From: Cladorhizidae sp. MBARI D1340-BT2
Lineage: Eukaryota; Porifera; Demospongiae; Poecilosclerida; Cladorhizidae
Direction: 5' to 3'
Assembly (NCBI GenBank): GCA_028752905.1
Contig: JAQNBH010000011.1
Coordinates: 35,604,124-35,668,123, forward strand
Length of the DNA stretch: 64,000 nt
The translations under genes and the position numbers were made by a program. The notes under the pieces are model-generated. The model searched no databases and was not told the origin of the DNA. It saw only the letters and a program-made list of their open reading frames with translations. How positions within the stretch are numbered: the first letter of the stretch is position 1; each line of letters begins with the position of its first letter. Below, piece by piece: positions 1 to 10,329 of the stretch.

Positions 1-1550
1 TTTCTTGGGTTAGCAAGGCTTATGATAGTGTGTGGAGGGAGGGAACGTGGCATAATATGAGGCAGTATGGTGTAGAAGAGAATTTTGTGAGGGTGTGAGG
101 GGTTGTACAGTGGGGTAGTAACAAGGACTGTGTTGAATGAAGCGGTACCCTTGGTCTCCACTACTGATTAACATAGAGCTAATTGATATATTGGAGGAGT
201 TAGGAGCTCATTTATGTAATAAGTTAAGGGGATGTTGTTGCGGTCACTCGTGGAGGCAGAAGACTTTGGGATGATTATAAGCTATGTTGAATATTATAGA
301 GGCAAATATATTAAGGTAATAGTAGGAAGAGCAAAGTTATTGTTGACTCTCAACAAACTCTCAATTGATATAGTACAGATAGAATGAATTTTTCGATAGT
401 CCACTTAAATTTACTCACTTGACATTTCAGCTGGTTGCTCTAGCCTTCATCAGGAACAATGACAGATTAGTGCTAGAGCATCTAGCCAAACGTCGAGCAA
501 GTTAATTTAGGTTGATTATCGAGAAAGTCAAAATTGTAGTAGTTGGGGAGAAAATGAAGTTGGAATGAGTTGGAAAATTGTTGAGAAGATAATAGAAGAG
601 GTGGAAGAATTCAAGCGCTTGGTACTGTAGTTTGCGAGTTAGAGAAGATGATGAAGAAGGTAGAAATGTTGATGTAAAGTTACATAGATGGACAGACTGA
701 ATGGAGAGGTGGAAATAGAGCTTCTAGTGAGACTCGGTATGGAGTATGCAGCTGGTAGACAGGAAGACCTACTGCATGTAAGAGGTAGGAGGCAGTATGT
801 ACAGACGAGAATGAGCAGGAGATTGTGGTTGACTAGCAGCCATAGAAAGAGTGGTAGTGCTGGAAGATCTGGGTGGAAGAACTTTGAAGAGAGGAGGGAA
901 GAGATGAAGGTGTTATTTGGTAAGAGATTCAAGGCAATAGCAGATTGCTGTTTGGTGAAGATTGTAGTAGAATCTAAGAGAGGATGAAGTAATAGGGTTG
1001 CGGAAAGGATATGAAATGAAGACAAAATATGAGCTAAGTAATGATGTTGGATCAGTTCAGAGGTAGCAGGAAAAGATTAAGGCAAGAAATGAGAAGGCTG
1101 AGAAGTAGCTATGAGTAGTCCGAAGTGGTACAAATTAGCAAATAATGGTACATAGGTGGGGAAATATGTGAGGTCAGTAAAAGGGTAAGGGTTCATGTTC
1201 AGACTGAGGACTAACTAATCAGGATTCTTGGCAGACAAGGAGAGATGCAGAATGGTCACCTGTTGAGAGGTGTATGTATAATATGTGATAGTGGAGTAGG
1301 GGAGAATGTGGCTCATCTCTTGGTCATTTACAAGGAATCTGAGATGGTTCAGGAAGTGCTTGTGACAAGGTGCGCAGAATTGTGGGGCTGGACAGTGGCT
1401 AGATTAATATGGAGGACTTGGTATTGAATGAATGGTGGCTGTTAGGAAAAGGTGTGTGAAGGGGTTAAGTAATGGGTATTTTGATGGTGGGTGAATGTGT
1501 GTTGCATTGGATAGTGAAGTGTTGGCAAAGAAGGAAAAGATTTATTCTAC
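1..1550 (+). pseudogene. Decayed non-LTR (LINE) reverse transcriptase remnant, C-terminal half
   Basis: The first 250 bases translate, with frame changes, to a LINE reverse transcriptase stretch: KAYDSVWREG, MRQYGVEENFVRV, then a degenerate PLLINIELIDILEELGA. Near 1240-1330 comes the cysteine motif CIICDSGVGENVAHLL, which fits the C-x2-C...H zinc-knuckle region after the RT in many LINEs. At 1500-1550 CWQRRKRFIYS matches the usual C-terminal end. The family is known to copy RNA into DNA at the insertion site. No frame is open for more than about 100 codons, so this copy is dead. It begins outside the window. A small foldback element at 345-530 sits inside it. The clade is not certain. Confidence 0.7.
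345..530. repeat. Small foldback element with hammerhead-like core (copy 1)
   Basis: Starts with a CTCTCAACAAACTCTC head, followed by imperfect inverted arms (about 388-412 and 500-525, sharing TTCGATA...AAATT against its complement). The centre has GCTCTAGCC...GCTAGAGCATCTAGCC. On the minus strand CTGATGA (453-447) is followed by an 18-nt stem-like segment, then GAAA (428-425) and TGTC, the order of a hammerhead ribozyme core. Other copies: 17640-17739, 44910-45010, 46310-46490, 56000-56149. It interrupts the LINE remnant, so it is younger than it. Confidence 0.6.
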
Positions 1551-2347
1551 AGTGTATATATAGATACATTTAGATTTGGTCCAGGATCTCAATTTAAGTA
1601 CTGTCTATGTGTTGGCCATGACAACTCAACATTATCAAGACTGAATCATAACCAGATTGACTTCAGGTAACACACACACATATATATACTACCACATCCT
1701 AGTAAACATTTGCTAGAGTGGTATAAAATCGAGGAGTTGATTATTCAGCTGCAACAATCTGGTGATGGTCATGGCTCTTCTATGGACTGGAATAGCAATA
1801 TGCTATACCAGGTGTTAGAGGTGTGTTGTCTTATATCATAATAAGATGATCTTAGAGTCATATCAACCCCTTGTTTATTAAGTTCAATGAAGAAGAAGTT
1901 ATAGTAGATGACAGACTGTTGATACACAATAATTGCAGGACCTCAAGAAAGTATAGAAACTGGACAGGATCATTATCAAGACAGAAAATGCACACAGTGA
2001 ATCCTATACAAATCTTGATTGGATTTAGCTACAGGATTTAGATGTTGAATACTATTTGTATTCTCCAGCTACTTAATTAATTTTTTCCCCAACAGCTACT
2101 GATACAGACAGACCAATAGCTGGTGATAGATTAAAGTAACCAGTGATGCCGTTGGTTGAGATTATTGTCCATCTCAAAATCCTTAAAATGCTGAATATTT
2201 ATTAACACTTTACATCTGTTGAAGTTAACTGTAGAATTTCTATGACTTGGGTCCAACCTGGTTTATCTATACAACCAAAATTAATAATTATTGCTCTATA
2301 ATTCAGCATCAACTGATTTCCCTCTGAAAATAGGCATATAAGCCTAT
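1551..2347. other. Unassigned AT-rich sequence
   Basis: No convincing reading frame. There is a short CA/TA-rich patch near 1671-1688. The 77-codon minus-strand frame at 2202-2435 has no recognisable domain and runs into the following LTR. Nothing else is seen. Confidence 0.5.
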
Positions 2348-2593
2348 CAAGACCCTGGACACTTGCAGAGTCAGTATAAACCAACTGATAACTACAATAA
2401 TAACACCTAGATGATGAACACATATGAATTACCATTTAAGGATTGATTTGTTACCAGGCCAGAAACCTATTTAAAGGAGCTGGTATTACTGGGCGAGGCA
2501 GTCTCCCTAAAGTGCTGAATTATTGGAATAAGAATCATATTATTCAATTGCCAAGAGATAGCATGGTTCCTAGTAGCTTAGGGATCCACTAAA
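2348..2593 (+). repeat. 5' LTR of gypsy element A
   Basis: It shares with 12875-13116 the blocks CAAGACCCTGG, TAGATGATGAACACAT, GGAGCTGGTATTACTGGG, GGCAGTCTCCCTAA, GAATAAGAATCATATTATT and AGGGATCCACTA, in the same order. The outer edge is uncertain: an alternative start is the TGATAAC at 2386. Confidence 0.75.
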
Positions 2594-2594
2594 C

Positions 2595-2606
2595 TGGTGG
2601 CAGGTA
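2595..2606 (+). promoter_or_regulatory. Putative tRNA primer-binding site of element A
   Basis: TGGTGGCAGGTA follows the end of the 5' LTR after one base. TGG is the usual start of a primer-binding site, complementary to a tRNA CCA end. Element B has the near-identical TGGTGGCAGCGG in the same place, so the two elements likely use the same tRNA. Confidence 0.6.
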
Positions 2607-2639
2607 TGGACTAAAACAAACACCAGAGAAACTACATCA

Positions 2640-3940
2640 GATAACAATGGCTAACCGCCGAAACGGTAGCTACCAGAACAGTACCCCACTCCACCAAATA
2701 CAAAAGAGGAGGACAGTGGAAGCAGCACTGGAGCATCAAATGCCACAATTGGCTATGAAGTGAACACACAAATGGAAAGACAGGAACGTGAACATTCAAA
2801 CATTGTGAAGAGAATGGAAGATGACATGAGGAGGAGAGAAGAGAGAGAAGAAAGGCATGAAGATATGAGATGGAAAGAAGCCAAAGAGGAGAGAGAGAGC
2901 AAAGCAAAAAGAGGATACTAGGAAAAAAGAGGAGTCAGAGAGATGGTTCCAGATGTTGCAGATGCTGACCCAGACCAACATCACCAGGAGACAGGAGGAT
3001 GCCGAGAACAGAAGGTAGGAGAGGGAGGAGTTCGAAAGAATCAGACAAGAGGACAAACAGGAAGATGAGAGGAGACGGCAAGAAGCTAAAGAGGAGACTG
3101 ATCACCTTGGACAAGAGGCAAGATATAGAGAATGGGTGAGATCTCATGAACACAAAAAAGTCAGAGAGAGACAGAATCAAAGTAATGGCAAGAATGCCCT
3201 CAGGTCTGTCCAGCTTAAGGATGTGACAGAGATAGAGACATTCCTAGAATATTTTAGGACTCATATGACAATCTTTGAGGTACGCCCAGACTATTGGGTC
3301 ACGAAGCTCCTCACTGTGCTAGATGACAAGTCCAGGGACTACCAAGCTGGCCTCCCAGAAGATCAAAATAAAGATTTTGATATGCTAGGCCAGACAATCA
3401 TCGCCTACTACAGCATCATGCCAGATTTCTACCAGATCAAATGGCTTGGGTTAACAGAACTACAAGAAGAGTCTGGACAGTAGCTGACCAAACGTGTGGA
3501 CAGTCTGCTAGCCAAATAGATGAAAGGTGCCACATCCAGACAAGATCTGCATAACATGATAGCAGCGGAGAGGACCATCCAATCACTGTCAGACACCAAG
3601 GCAGAACTCTGGGTCAGGGAGCGAGCACCCGACAACACTAGACAAAGTAGGGAGCCTGATTGACAAATATCATTATATCGAGCCCAAAATGGAGGAGTCC
3701 AGGCGACCATGGACCTCTTCTAAGACAGCCCGGAGGAGCAGACGGACCCAGACTGAGGCCCTGGCATGAGCACAACAAACAAGAGAAGACCAGACTAGGA
3801 GAAGGGAAACCAATGCCAGAGGGCAGACCACCATGCCCACTGGCCTTCGACCCAACCCCTGGACCGAGGTGTTTCAGCTGCCATGAATTTGGCCAAATAG
3901 CAGAAAACTGCCCCAAGACGTTCACATCCATGGTGGGTTA
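2640..3940 (+). pseudogene. gag of gypsy element A (broken)
   Basis: The region opens with a very charged Arg/Glu-rich, coiled-coil-like segment (2760-3150). A capsid-like part follows (3136-3480: VTEIETFLEYF, LLTVLDDKSRDYQAGLP, GLTELQEESGQ), then a degenerate zinc knuckle near 3870-3915 reading CFSCHEFGQIAENC, in which the expected histidine is Gln. Gag packages the element's RNA. The frame is broken by stops at 3481, 3520, 3661 and 3721 and by frame changes. Gypsy element B has the same charged segment-capsid-knuckle plan. Confidence 0.75.
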
Positions 3941-4004
3941 AACATTTAACAGTGTTGAGCTTTTATCACACCCAGGTACCATCAATGGCACTTCAGTAAA
4001 GCAG

Positions 4005-4290
4005 ATGATTCTTGATACCGGATCGATGAAGACACATGTCCACCCTCGGTGGTTATGGAAAGAGGCATACACAGGTGACACAATTGCAATCACAGGGGCA
4101 CATGATCAGACATACAATCTACCCCTCCCTGAAGTCACCCTCATGATGGAGGATAGCAAAAACACCATGATGGTAGCAGCAAACAAGAAGCTCAAGTATG
4201 ATGTTTTACTGAGACTAAACATCCCCAACATCACCACACTCATCCCAATGATGGACCCACGATGCCCACTACGGGAGTGTCCCTGACCCA
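4005..4290 (+). pseudogene. Aspartic protease fragment of gypsy element A
   Basis: It begins ILDTGSMKTHVHP. The D-T-G triad is the active-site motif of retroelement aspartic proteases, which cut the polyprotein. The later text (YNLPLPEVTLMM, KYDVLLRLNIPNI) fits the usual strand pattern, with LLG replaced by LLR. A stop at 4285 ends the frame. It follows gag by about 60 bases, as in related polyproteins. The pol modules resume only after the nested insertion, at 10330. Confidence 0.75.
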
Positions 4291-4929
4291 TTTCATATGC
4301 AGAGGTCTCGGAAGATTCACTGGAGGAGGTGAATGAAGGACACATCACGATAGTCAACGACAAACCAGATGACTATGAGAGGAATCAGCAGACAGAGGCA
4401 ATGGCGGTTCCAGAAGGGATCGACTGGTCTCGTTCGAGGCCCCCTTTTCTCTAATTTCCAAAACTCTAACTAAATAACAAACCTGCAATGCTTTTTGCCT
4501 TTTCTTGCTTTCTGCTTTTGCTTTTAGCTAGCTATGTTTACTCTGCTAGCTGGCTGAACTGTGAAGCCACACCCCCAAGTGGGGGAAACGTAGGGGGGTG
4601 TGCACCAGACAAAACCTCCTTTATCGTCATTCCAAAGGTTCTGCACCTGGTTGATTACCTCCCAGAGAGATTTACTGTCGATTCCTGTCACTCACCAAAT
4701 ATCTTACTCATGGCTCAGTCAAAGTTAAAGGCTTTTTCAAATGCACCCCAGGCACCCCTAAAGCTAACTTAGTTGATCTAAACTGAGCAGTGATCAAGAA
4801 TATTATGCTATTGAATAGATTGCCAACTTAGTACTAGTTAGCTATAGTCCTTGCAGCCAGCCACTACTGCTAGCTAGTAGAGTTAATTTACATAGAATTG
4901 TCCACATTTTATGCATAGGAAACAAAAAA

Positions 4930-5290
4930 GGACCAACAAGAACACCACTTTTCCATCTCCAGCTATGGTACATGTCACTCTTCATGGGTCTCCTGCTTCA
5001 GTCCATTGTGTCTCCTCGAGCCCTCTGTGTCTCATCCAGCCCTCTGTGTCTGTCACAGAGGACTCTCTATCTGTGTCTCCCACCCAGCCCTCTCTGTGTT
5101 GTGTCTCCCTCAGGCTCTGTTTGTCTGTGTCTCCTCCTGAGCCTACTGAGCCTGCACTATTACTGCCTTCATGTTCTGCTTCTGTCCTGCCCTCTCATTC
5201 CGCGTCTCATCTCATGATCTGCCCTGCACTTCCTTGTCCACTTTTTCTGCTGCTTCTTCGTCAAGTGCTTCAATTGATTTTGAGAAGTGT
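4930..5290 (+). repeat. CT-rich degenerate tandem repeat before the hAT transposase
   Basis: Variants of GAGCCCTCTGTGTCTC recur (5018-5145). It may be low-complexity 5' sequence of the hAT gene; reading frames here are serine/cysteine/proline-rich and not informative. Confidence 0.45.
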
Positions 5291-6505
5291 AACTATATTG
5301 GCTTGCTTATGCGCTCAATGTCCCCAACAGATATCCTGAATTTGGCTCCAGAGTGCAAGTATTCACTTTTAGTTAATCATTTTAAGCCTGATAGTTCATT
5401 TACATTTCCAAGCAGTTATTTAGATGGCTGTAATAGGTCTTGCCAACATAAATTCTTGGCTGAAAACCCTTGGTTTGTTTATAAGTAGAAGATGGAATAT
5501 TTTGTTTGCCATGTGTTCTCTTTGCTACAAAGGGTTTGGGTCATTTTGTATGTAATGGATTTAATGCATGGTCTAGGAAAACTAAAAAATTTGCCAGTCA
5601 CAACTGTATGCAGTACCATCAGCTGGCTTTAGCTCGGGCAGATGCTTTAAAGTCTTCCCATGTGTGTCCAGAGTCTTCTATTAAGAATCATTTGCTGCAT
5701 ATAGATGAGAGTAACATAGCAACAAATTGGTACATATTAAGATGTATGGCTGATGCAATACTTCTTTGTGGCAAGCAATGTATAGCTATTCGAGGTCACA
5801 GAGATGATAGCATGGCTGATTCTGAGATCAACAGAGGGAATTTTTTAGCACTTCTTGAATACTCTGTGAGGTCCGGGAAAGATGCTTTAAAAAAGGCAAC
5901 TTATACTAGCCAAAATTAACTCATTGAATGCATAGGTGACTATATTAGAGATAGTATAATACAGGAAATTAAACAAGTTAAATTCTTAGTGATGAAGTCA
6001 TTGATATATCCGGTAAGGAACAGGTGTCAGTAGTCTTAAGATTTATCGATAGTAATTGTAATATAAGAGAAGAATTCTTAGATTTCATAAGTACAGAAAG
6101 GATCACTGGAGAGGTTTTGGCTCTTGTAATAAAAGAAGCATTATTGCACTGAATAAGTTTGACTTAGACTTTGAAGATTGTAGGGGGCAAGGCTATGATG
6201 GTGCTAGCAATAATATTATGTCTAGTGCAAGAGGTGTGCAGGGTCGTCTCTTGGCAGAAAATCCTAAAGCCACATATATCCACTGTAATAGTCACGTGCT
6301 TAATTTGTGTATTGTTGAAGCTTGTAGTTTACCTCCTATTCGTAATATGAATTCTACTGTTACTGAGACAGCATATTTCTTCCATTATGGTGCTAAACAG
6401 CAACTATTTCTTGAGAAAGTAATTGATAAGGAAACTAGCGTTGTTAAAGTTAAGGATCTTTGTAGAACAAGATGGATTTATCGGCACGACGCTTATGAAT
6501 AATAT
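5171..6505 (+). pseudogene. hAT transposase A, TTF-zinc-finger/DUF4371 type, truncated
   Basis: Three frames together give the hAT/ZMYM1-like plan. First is a TTF-type zinc finger: RSCQHKFLAENPWFVY, then CVLFA, then GFNAWSRKTKKFASHN (about 5430-5620). Next is a DUF4371 stretch with AIRGHRDDSMADSEINRGNF (5791-5850). Last is the catalytic-fold signature GYDGASNNIMSSARGVQGRL and YIHCNSHVLNLCIVEA (6190-6330), ending KDLCRTRWIYRHDAYE before a stop. The family moves DNA by a DDE/RNase H-like reaction after recognising the element ends. Frame changes near 5490 and 5920-6180 break the gene. The C-terminal hATC dimerisation domain is absent; a new sequence begins at about 6510. Confidence 0.8.
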
Positions 6506-6540
6506 TTTACGGTTTGTAGTTTCGGGATATAATTGATACC

Positions 6541-6742
6541 GTACGTACGTCACAAATATGTGCATCTTTATTTAATTATTTCAGTGATATTAAAGTATTA
6601 ACTAAAACCATTTCATATTCTCTTTTAGTTTTCTATTAGGCATAACTTCCACCCTTAATGGAAAGGTCACACCCCATGACTTACGGAAAAACCTGTGACA
6701 GACTACAAGGTTCTTGTACGTCCATCATGTACATACGTCACA
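6541..6742 (+). repeat. Left cluster of TACGTMCGTCACA motifs
   Basis: GTACGTACGTCACA at 6541-6554, then TGTACGTCCATCATG and TACATACGTCACAG at 6715-6742. They are possible transposase-binding subterminal repeats. Confidence 0.5.
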
Positions 6743-6979
6743 GCTTAACAAATTCCCATCTAGACATTGTTAAAAGATGTACAATTTGTTATTGTACAGC
6801 CTTAATCTTTGCCCTTTTCTTTGTTTGTCTTTCTGCCATTGACAATTCGATCTTCAGAAAAGTTAGAATGGCTACAGCACTAATTCAATCTTCTATTTAT
6901 AGTTTGCTATATACCTTACATTTTCTAGAACATTCTAAACTGACTAGACTGATTGTCACCATTATAAAGCTGACAAGAT
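6743..6979. other. Unassigned sequence between motif cluster and minisatellite
   Basis: The 120-codon frame at 6658-7020 has no recognisable domain and runs into the minisatellite. No other feature is seen. Confidence 0.4.
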
Positions 6980-7625
6980 TAGAGCTTGGACAAAGGATAG
7001 GTTTAGTGCTTGGACCATGACTAGGGTTAGGGTTGGACAAAGGCTAGGTTTAGGGGTTGGACATTGACCAGGGTTGCGCTTGGAGAAAGGCTAGGTTTAG
7101 GGGTTGGTTATATACACAGGATTAGGGCTTGAACAAAGTCTAGGTTTAGGGGTTGGACATTGACCAGGGTTAGCGCTTGGACAAAGGCTAGGGTTAGGAG
7201 TTGGACATTGACCAGGGTTAGTGTGGGCAAAGGCTAGGGTTAGGTGTTGGACATTGACCAGGGTTAGGGCTTGGACAAAGGCTAGGGTTAGGGTTCGGAC
7301 CTTGACCAGGGTTAGGGCTTGGACAAAGGCTAGGGTTAGGGGCTGGACATTGACCAGGGTTAGGGCTAGGACAAAGGCTAGGGTTAGGGCTTGGACAAAG
7401 GCTAGGGTTAGGGGCTGGACATTGACCAGGGTTAGGGCTAGAACAAAGGCTAGGGTTAGGGGGTGGACATTGACCAGGGTTAGGTTTAGGGGCTGGACAT
7501 TGATTAGGGTTAGGGCTTTGACAATGACTCGAGTTAGTGCTTGGACAATGACTTGTACAGGTTAGGGCTTGGACCATGACTAGGATTAGGCTTGGACCAT
7601 GGACAATGACTATGGTTAGAGGTTA
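6980..7625 (+). repeat. 24-bp minisatellite with telomere-like TTAGGG
   Basis: Two alternating 24-bp units, TTGGACAAAGGCTAGGGTTA... and CTGGACATTGACCAGGGTTA..., recur about 25 times. Almost every unit carries a TTAGGG-type hexamer or a one-base variant. Edges are more diverged than the middle (7200-7510). Open frames on both strands here are by-products of the period, a multiple of three. Confidence 0.85.
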
Positions 7626-7770
7626 GGCTGGTAAAGAAACAAAGCTGCCTGAGCCTGTGGCCAGGAAGATAGGCTGGTAAAGAAACAAAGCTGCCTGAGC
7701 CTGTAGCCAGGAAGGTAGGCTGGTAAAGAAACAAAGCTGCTGCTTGAGTTATAGCTACAAACTGATAGTC
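7626..7770 (+). repeat. 46-bp tandem repeat, about three units
   Basis: The unit begins GGCTGGTAAAGAAACAAAGC and continues TGCCTGAGCCTGT(G/A)GCCAGGAAG(A/G)TA. Starts are at about 7627, 7673 and 7719; the third unit is partial. Confidence 0.85.
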
Positions 7771-8029
7771 ATTCCCTAAATACATACACTATCTAGCCTG
7801 CAAGTAAAACTATTTTAGCAGCTGGCATTGAGGAAGTTACAAGATCTGTTGAGAAGTTCGTAGTTCACTAGGTTCCTTTCTGTGTGCTATAGGCATCCCT
7901 TTTAGGAAAAAACTGGTGAATATGAATCTACATCCCTGCTGTAAACACTAGTAGGGAAGCTGGGGAGTGGGGAAGTTAGATGCAGCAATGTTTTGCTAGA
8001 CTTTACTAGAACAGCTGGACCTTGGGAAG

Positions 8030-9335
8030 TGTGTTCCTGTTTCATCCTTCATTGAGCAAGTGACCTGTGACGCCACTTCCAAGAAGTGCATGACACGAGA
8101 ATGCTCAACCTGTGTGGATCTGATTGATGAGTTTGCACCACAAAGCAGCTCAGGGGCCTTGCAGTACTACCAGCGAAAGTCTACGGATAGCCGAATTGAG
8201 AAGGTAGACATGACTGATATAGTGGATGCAGTTTTTAATGAGCTGAAGAAACAACTGAGTACCTTCCTACTCCATACCACCTTTGTGAAGAGAGAGCAAG
8301 CAGTTTCGTTTGACTCTTTGAAGAACTCCTGTGATGGTAAATCCATTGTTTTGCAAGTCGATTCCTCTGAAAATGCGACGATTGCAGCAGAGAAAGAAGT
8401 ACAAGCAGCCCACTGGCACCAAGCTCAGGCAACCATCTTCACCACTCACACTTGGATCAACAATGCCAACTATTTCAGTATGGTAGTAATTTCAGATGAC
8501 CTCGACCACACAAAATACAGCATTTTCGTTTTCATGTCACAGTATATTTTCCGAAGTTCCGAGCGAAATTCCCAAGCATAGAAACCGTCAATGTTTTCAG
8601 CGATGGTCCAACTTCTCAGTTTAAGCAGAGGTTCCTCTTTTCAAATCTCCACTACTGGGAGCAAGACCATGACATCTCTATCAGATGGAATTTTTTTGCC
8701 ACAGATCATGGAAAAGGTGTCATGGATGGTATTGTGAAGAGGTCAGTTTGGAGACACATTCGGTCAGAGAGAAGTCATATCACCACTCCGCAATGGTATT
8801 CAGCACTCGGCAAACAGCTTTGCCCAAATATTCAAGTTGAATTTGTTGCCAAGAGTGAGATTGATCAACAATCTGCATTTCTGGATGCCAAATGGGAAGG
8901 AGTGATAGCAGTCCCCCAAATACACAAAGTTCATTGTATTCAAGATTCTGGTGTGGATGAGGTCAAAGTAGCCGATACTTCCAACGAGATAGAGAAATGT
9001 TTCCGAGTTTGTCGAATCCGCAACACCAATGATGTCACTCCTCCGACCAATTCAACAATTGAACAGGATTGTCCAATCGAAGACGATGCCCAGCCTCAGC
9101 TACAAGCACTGAACTTGACAATTGGATTGTGGGTTGTTATGGAGTATGATGGTGAAGAGTTTACATGGAAGGTGACCTGTATGTTGAAGTAAACGTCATG
9201 CATAGAAGTGAAAATGCTTGGAAGTGGCCAAGACCTGAAGACAAAATCTTCTACTCAAGAAACAAAATTGTACATATCATTATCCCACCAAGTGTTGCAG
9301 GCAATCGAGGACAGTTTGCGTTTGAAGACATTTAG
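8030..9335 (+). pseudogene. Transposase-like conserved protein (SDG-SQFK / HGKG family), two frameshifts
   Basis: Three overlapping frames give one protein of about 430 residues. In order: a cysteine cluster CDATSKKCMTRECSTC (8066-8113); VLQVDSSENATI (8358-8390); AHWHQAQATIFTTHTW; DDLDHTKYSIFVFMS; after a frameshift near 8550, VNVFSDGPTSQFKQRFLFSNL (8587-8649) and WNFFATDHGKGVMDGIVKR; then a basic region. After a second frameshift near 9165 it ends MHRSENAWKWPRPEDKIFY...GNRGQFAFEDI. I recognise the pattern as a widespread, poorly named invertebrate repeat-encoded family. The spaced acidic residues (VD, SDG, later D/E) resemble a DDE catalytic fold, but this is inference. It is flanked by the repeated TACGTMCGTCACA motif. 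Confidence 0.65.
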
Positions 9336-9413
9336 CATCTGTTTATGTTATGCTTATATACAAGTACTTGCTTTAGCCTAGCAATGCTCAGAATTCTATC
9401 CTTAATCACACAT

Positions 9414-9776
9414 ATACGTCCGTCACGGGTTTTGTGTATGTCCATCACAAAGTTTAATGAGGATTAATTTGATTATACAAGATTCAACAGTTAGGCTTTG
9501 GGTATATATTAAACATTACTTCTTAGTATGAACATTTATAAAAACAAGACGACCCGAGTAACTTCACAGAGTTTGGGCTTTAAACATTCCTACTCTATGA
9601 TTTCCCATTTTTCTGCATATGTCTGTCACACCCCTTTAACGAGGCCACTATGAAAGTGAAAATAATTTTTGACTAATGTCCAGCCTAGGTTAAGCCTTTG
9701 CTGTGAATATGTATTGTATACAGATTTACCATTTCTACAGCTCAATTTGTTGTCTGAATTGTACGTACGTCACACC
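9414..9776 (+). repeat. Right cluster of TACGTMCGTCACA motifs
   Basis: TATACGTCCGTCACGGG (9413-9429), GTGTATGTCCATCACAAAG (9434-9452), GCATATGTCTGTCACACCCC (9615-9634) and TTGTACGTACGTCACACC (9759-9776). They have the same orientation as the left cluster. Confidence 0.5.
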
Positions 9777-9790
9777 AGAAGTGCCCAATA

Positions 9791-10045
9791 GCATTTCTCT
9801 TCCAATTCTTTTTTTTGCCTTTTTCCCCTTCAATTATTGACCCTTGGACTTCATGATTCAGATTCACAATTTTTATATATATACATATCATTGTGATAAC
9901 CAATCATAATAACTTGGATTTATTGTTCATTTATTCAATGTAATTTAGTCTTAAACATTTTTCTCTATATATATGCTGTATTTGATATAATATATCTATA
10001 TTTCTATATTTAAATTTTAATAAAAGAGGCCCCCCCTAAGAATTC
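9791..10045. other. AT-rich 3' part of hAT element A
   Basis: Non-coding; TATATATACATA-like tracts, with an AATAAA at 10018-10023 just before the terminal GGCCCCCCC tract. It may serve the minus or plus strand as polyadenylation signal; nothing else is seen. Confidence 0.4.
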
Positions 10046-10329
10046 CTAGATCCGCCCCTGAGAGTGTTTAGAGGAGGAAGAAGACCTACAGCCAGGGACG
10101 GACCTGCCAGACCTGGATGATGATTATTTAGAAATATACAGTTCTAAATGGAGAAAGACACGGAGGGAGAGAAGATCGGAATGAAAGAAGTAGTGCAGAG
10201 TCTAGGGCCAACACATACTACTCGACGGAGGACCGGTCCAGCTACGAGAGGCTCAGCTAGATGATCCATCACTGGAACACTGCAGATGACAGGGAACAGA
10301 CCAGGCCCAGACCAGGCCAACCCTTTTTC

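Larger units (their letters stand above)
6520..9790 (+). mobile_element. Putative unclassified DNA element with a transposase-like SDG/HGKG protein
   Basis: The block is bounded by repeats of a TACGT(A/C)CGTCACA motif: 6541-6554 and 6715-6742 on the left; 9414-9429, 9434-9451, 9615-9634 and 9759-9776 on the right. I did not see clusters of it elsewhere in the window. Inside lie a TTAGGG-bearing minisatellite, a 46-bp repeat and one protein-coding region (8030-9335). It begins where the hAT transposase stops being recognisable. That this is one mobile unit is inference: no terminal inverted repeat or duplication was established, and the motif runs in the same direction on both sides. Confidence 0.45.
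4400..10060 (+). mobile_element. hAT-type DNA transposon A nested in gypsy A
   Basis: The right end is clear: the sequence closes with CTAGATCCGCCCCTG (10046-10060), whose complement starts CAGGGGCGGATC like the ends of the hAT at 52030-55545 (CAGGGGCAGATC). A GGCCCCCCC tract lies just inside it, mirrored by AGGCCCCCTTTT at 4437 near the left end. The exact left end is degraded and no duplication can be assigned. It carries a broken ZMYM/DUF4371-type transposase (5171-6505) and probably a second DNA element (6520-9790). Gypsy pol resumes immediately to the right. Confidence 0.6.

Noticed and set aside
639..1025. 128-codon minus-strand frame
   Set aside because: It is antisense to LINE remnants and has low-complexity Leu/Ser composition only.
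4488..4772. 94-codon frame with a signal-peptide-like start
   Set aside because: It lies in non-coding 5' sequence of a hAT element; after the hydrophobic start nothing resembles a secreted protein.
7218..7577. Open frames of over 110 codons on both strands (Cys/Pro/Asn-rich or Arg/Val-rich)
   Set aside because: They arise from a 24-bp minisatellite whose period is a multiple of three.
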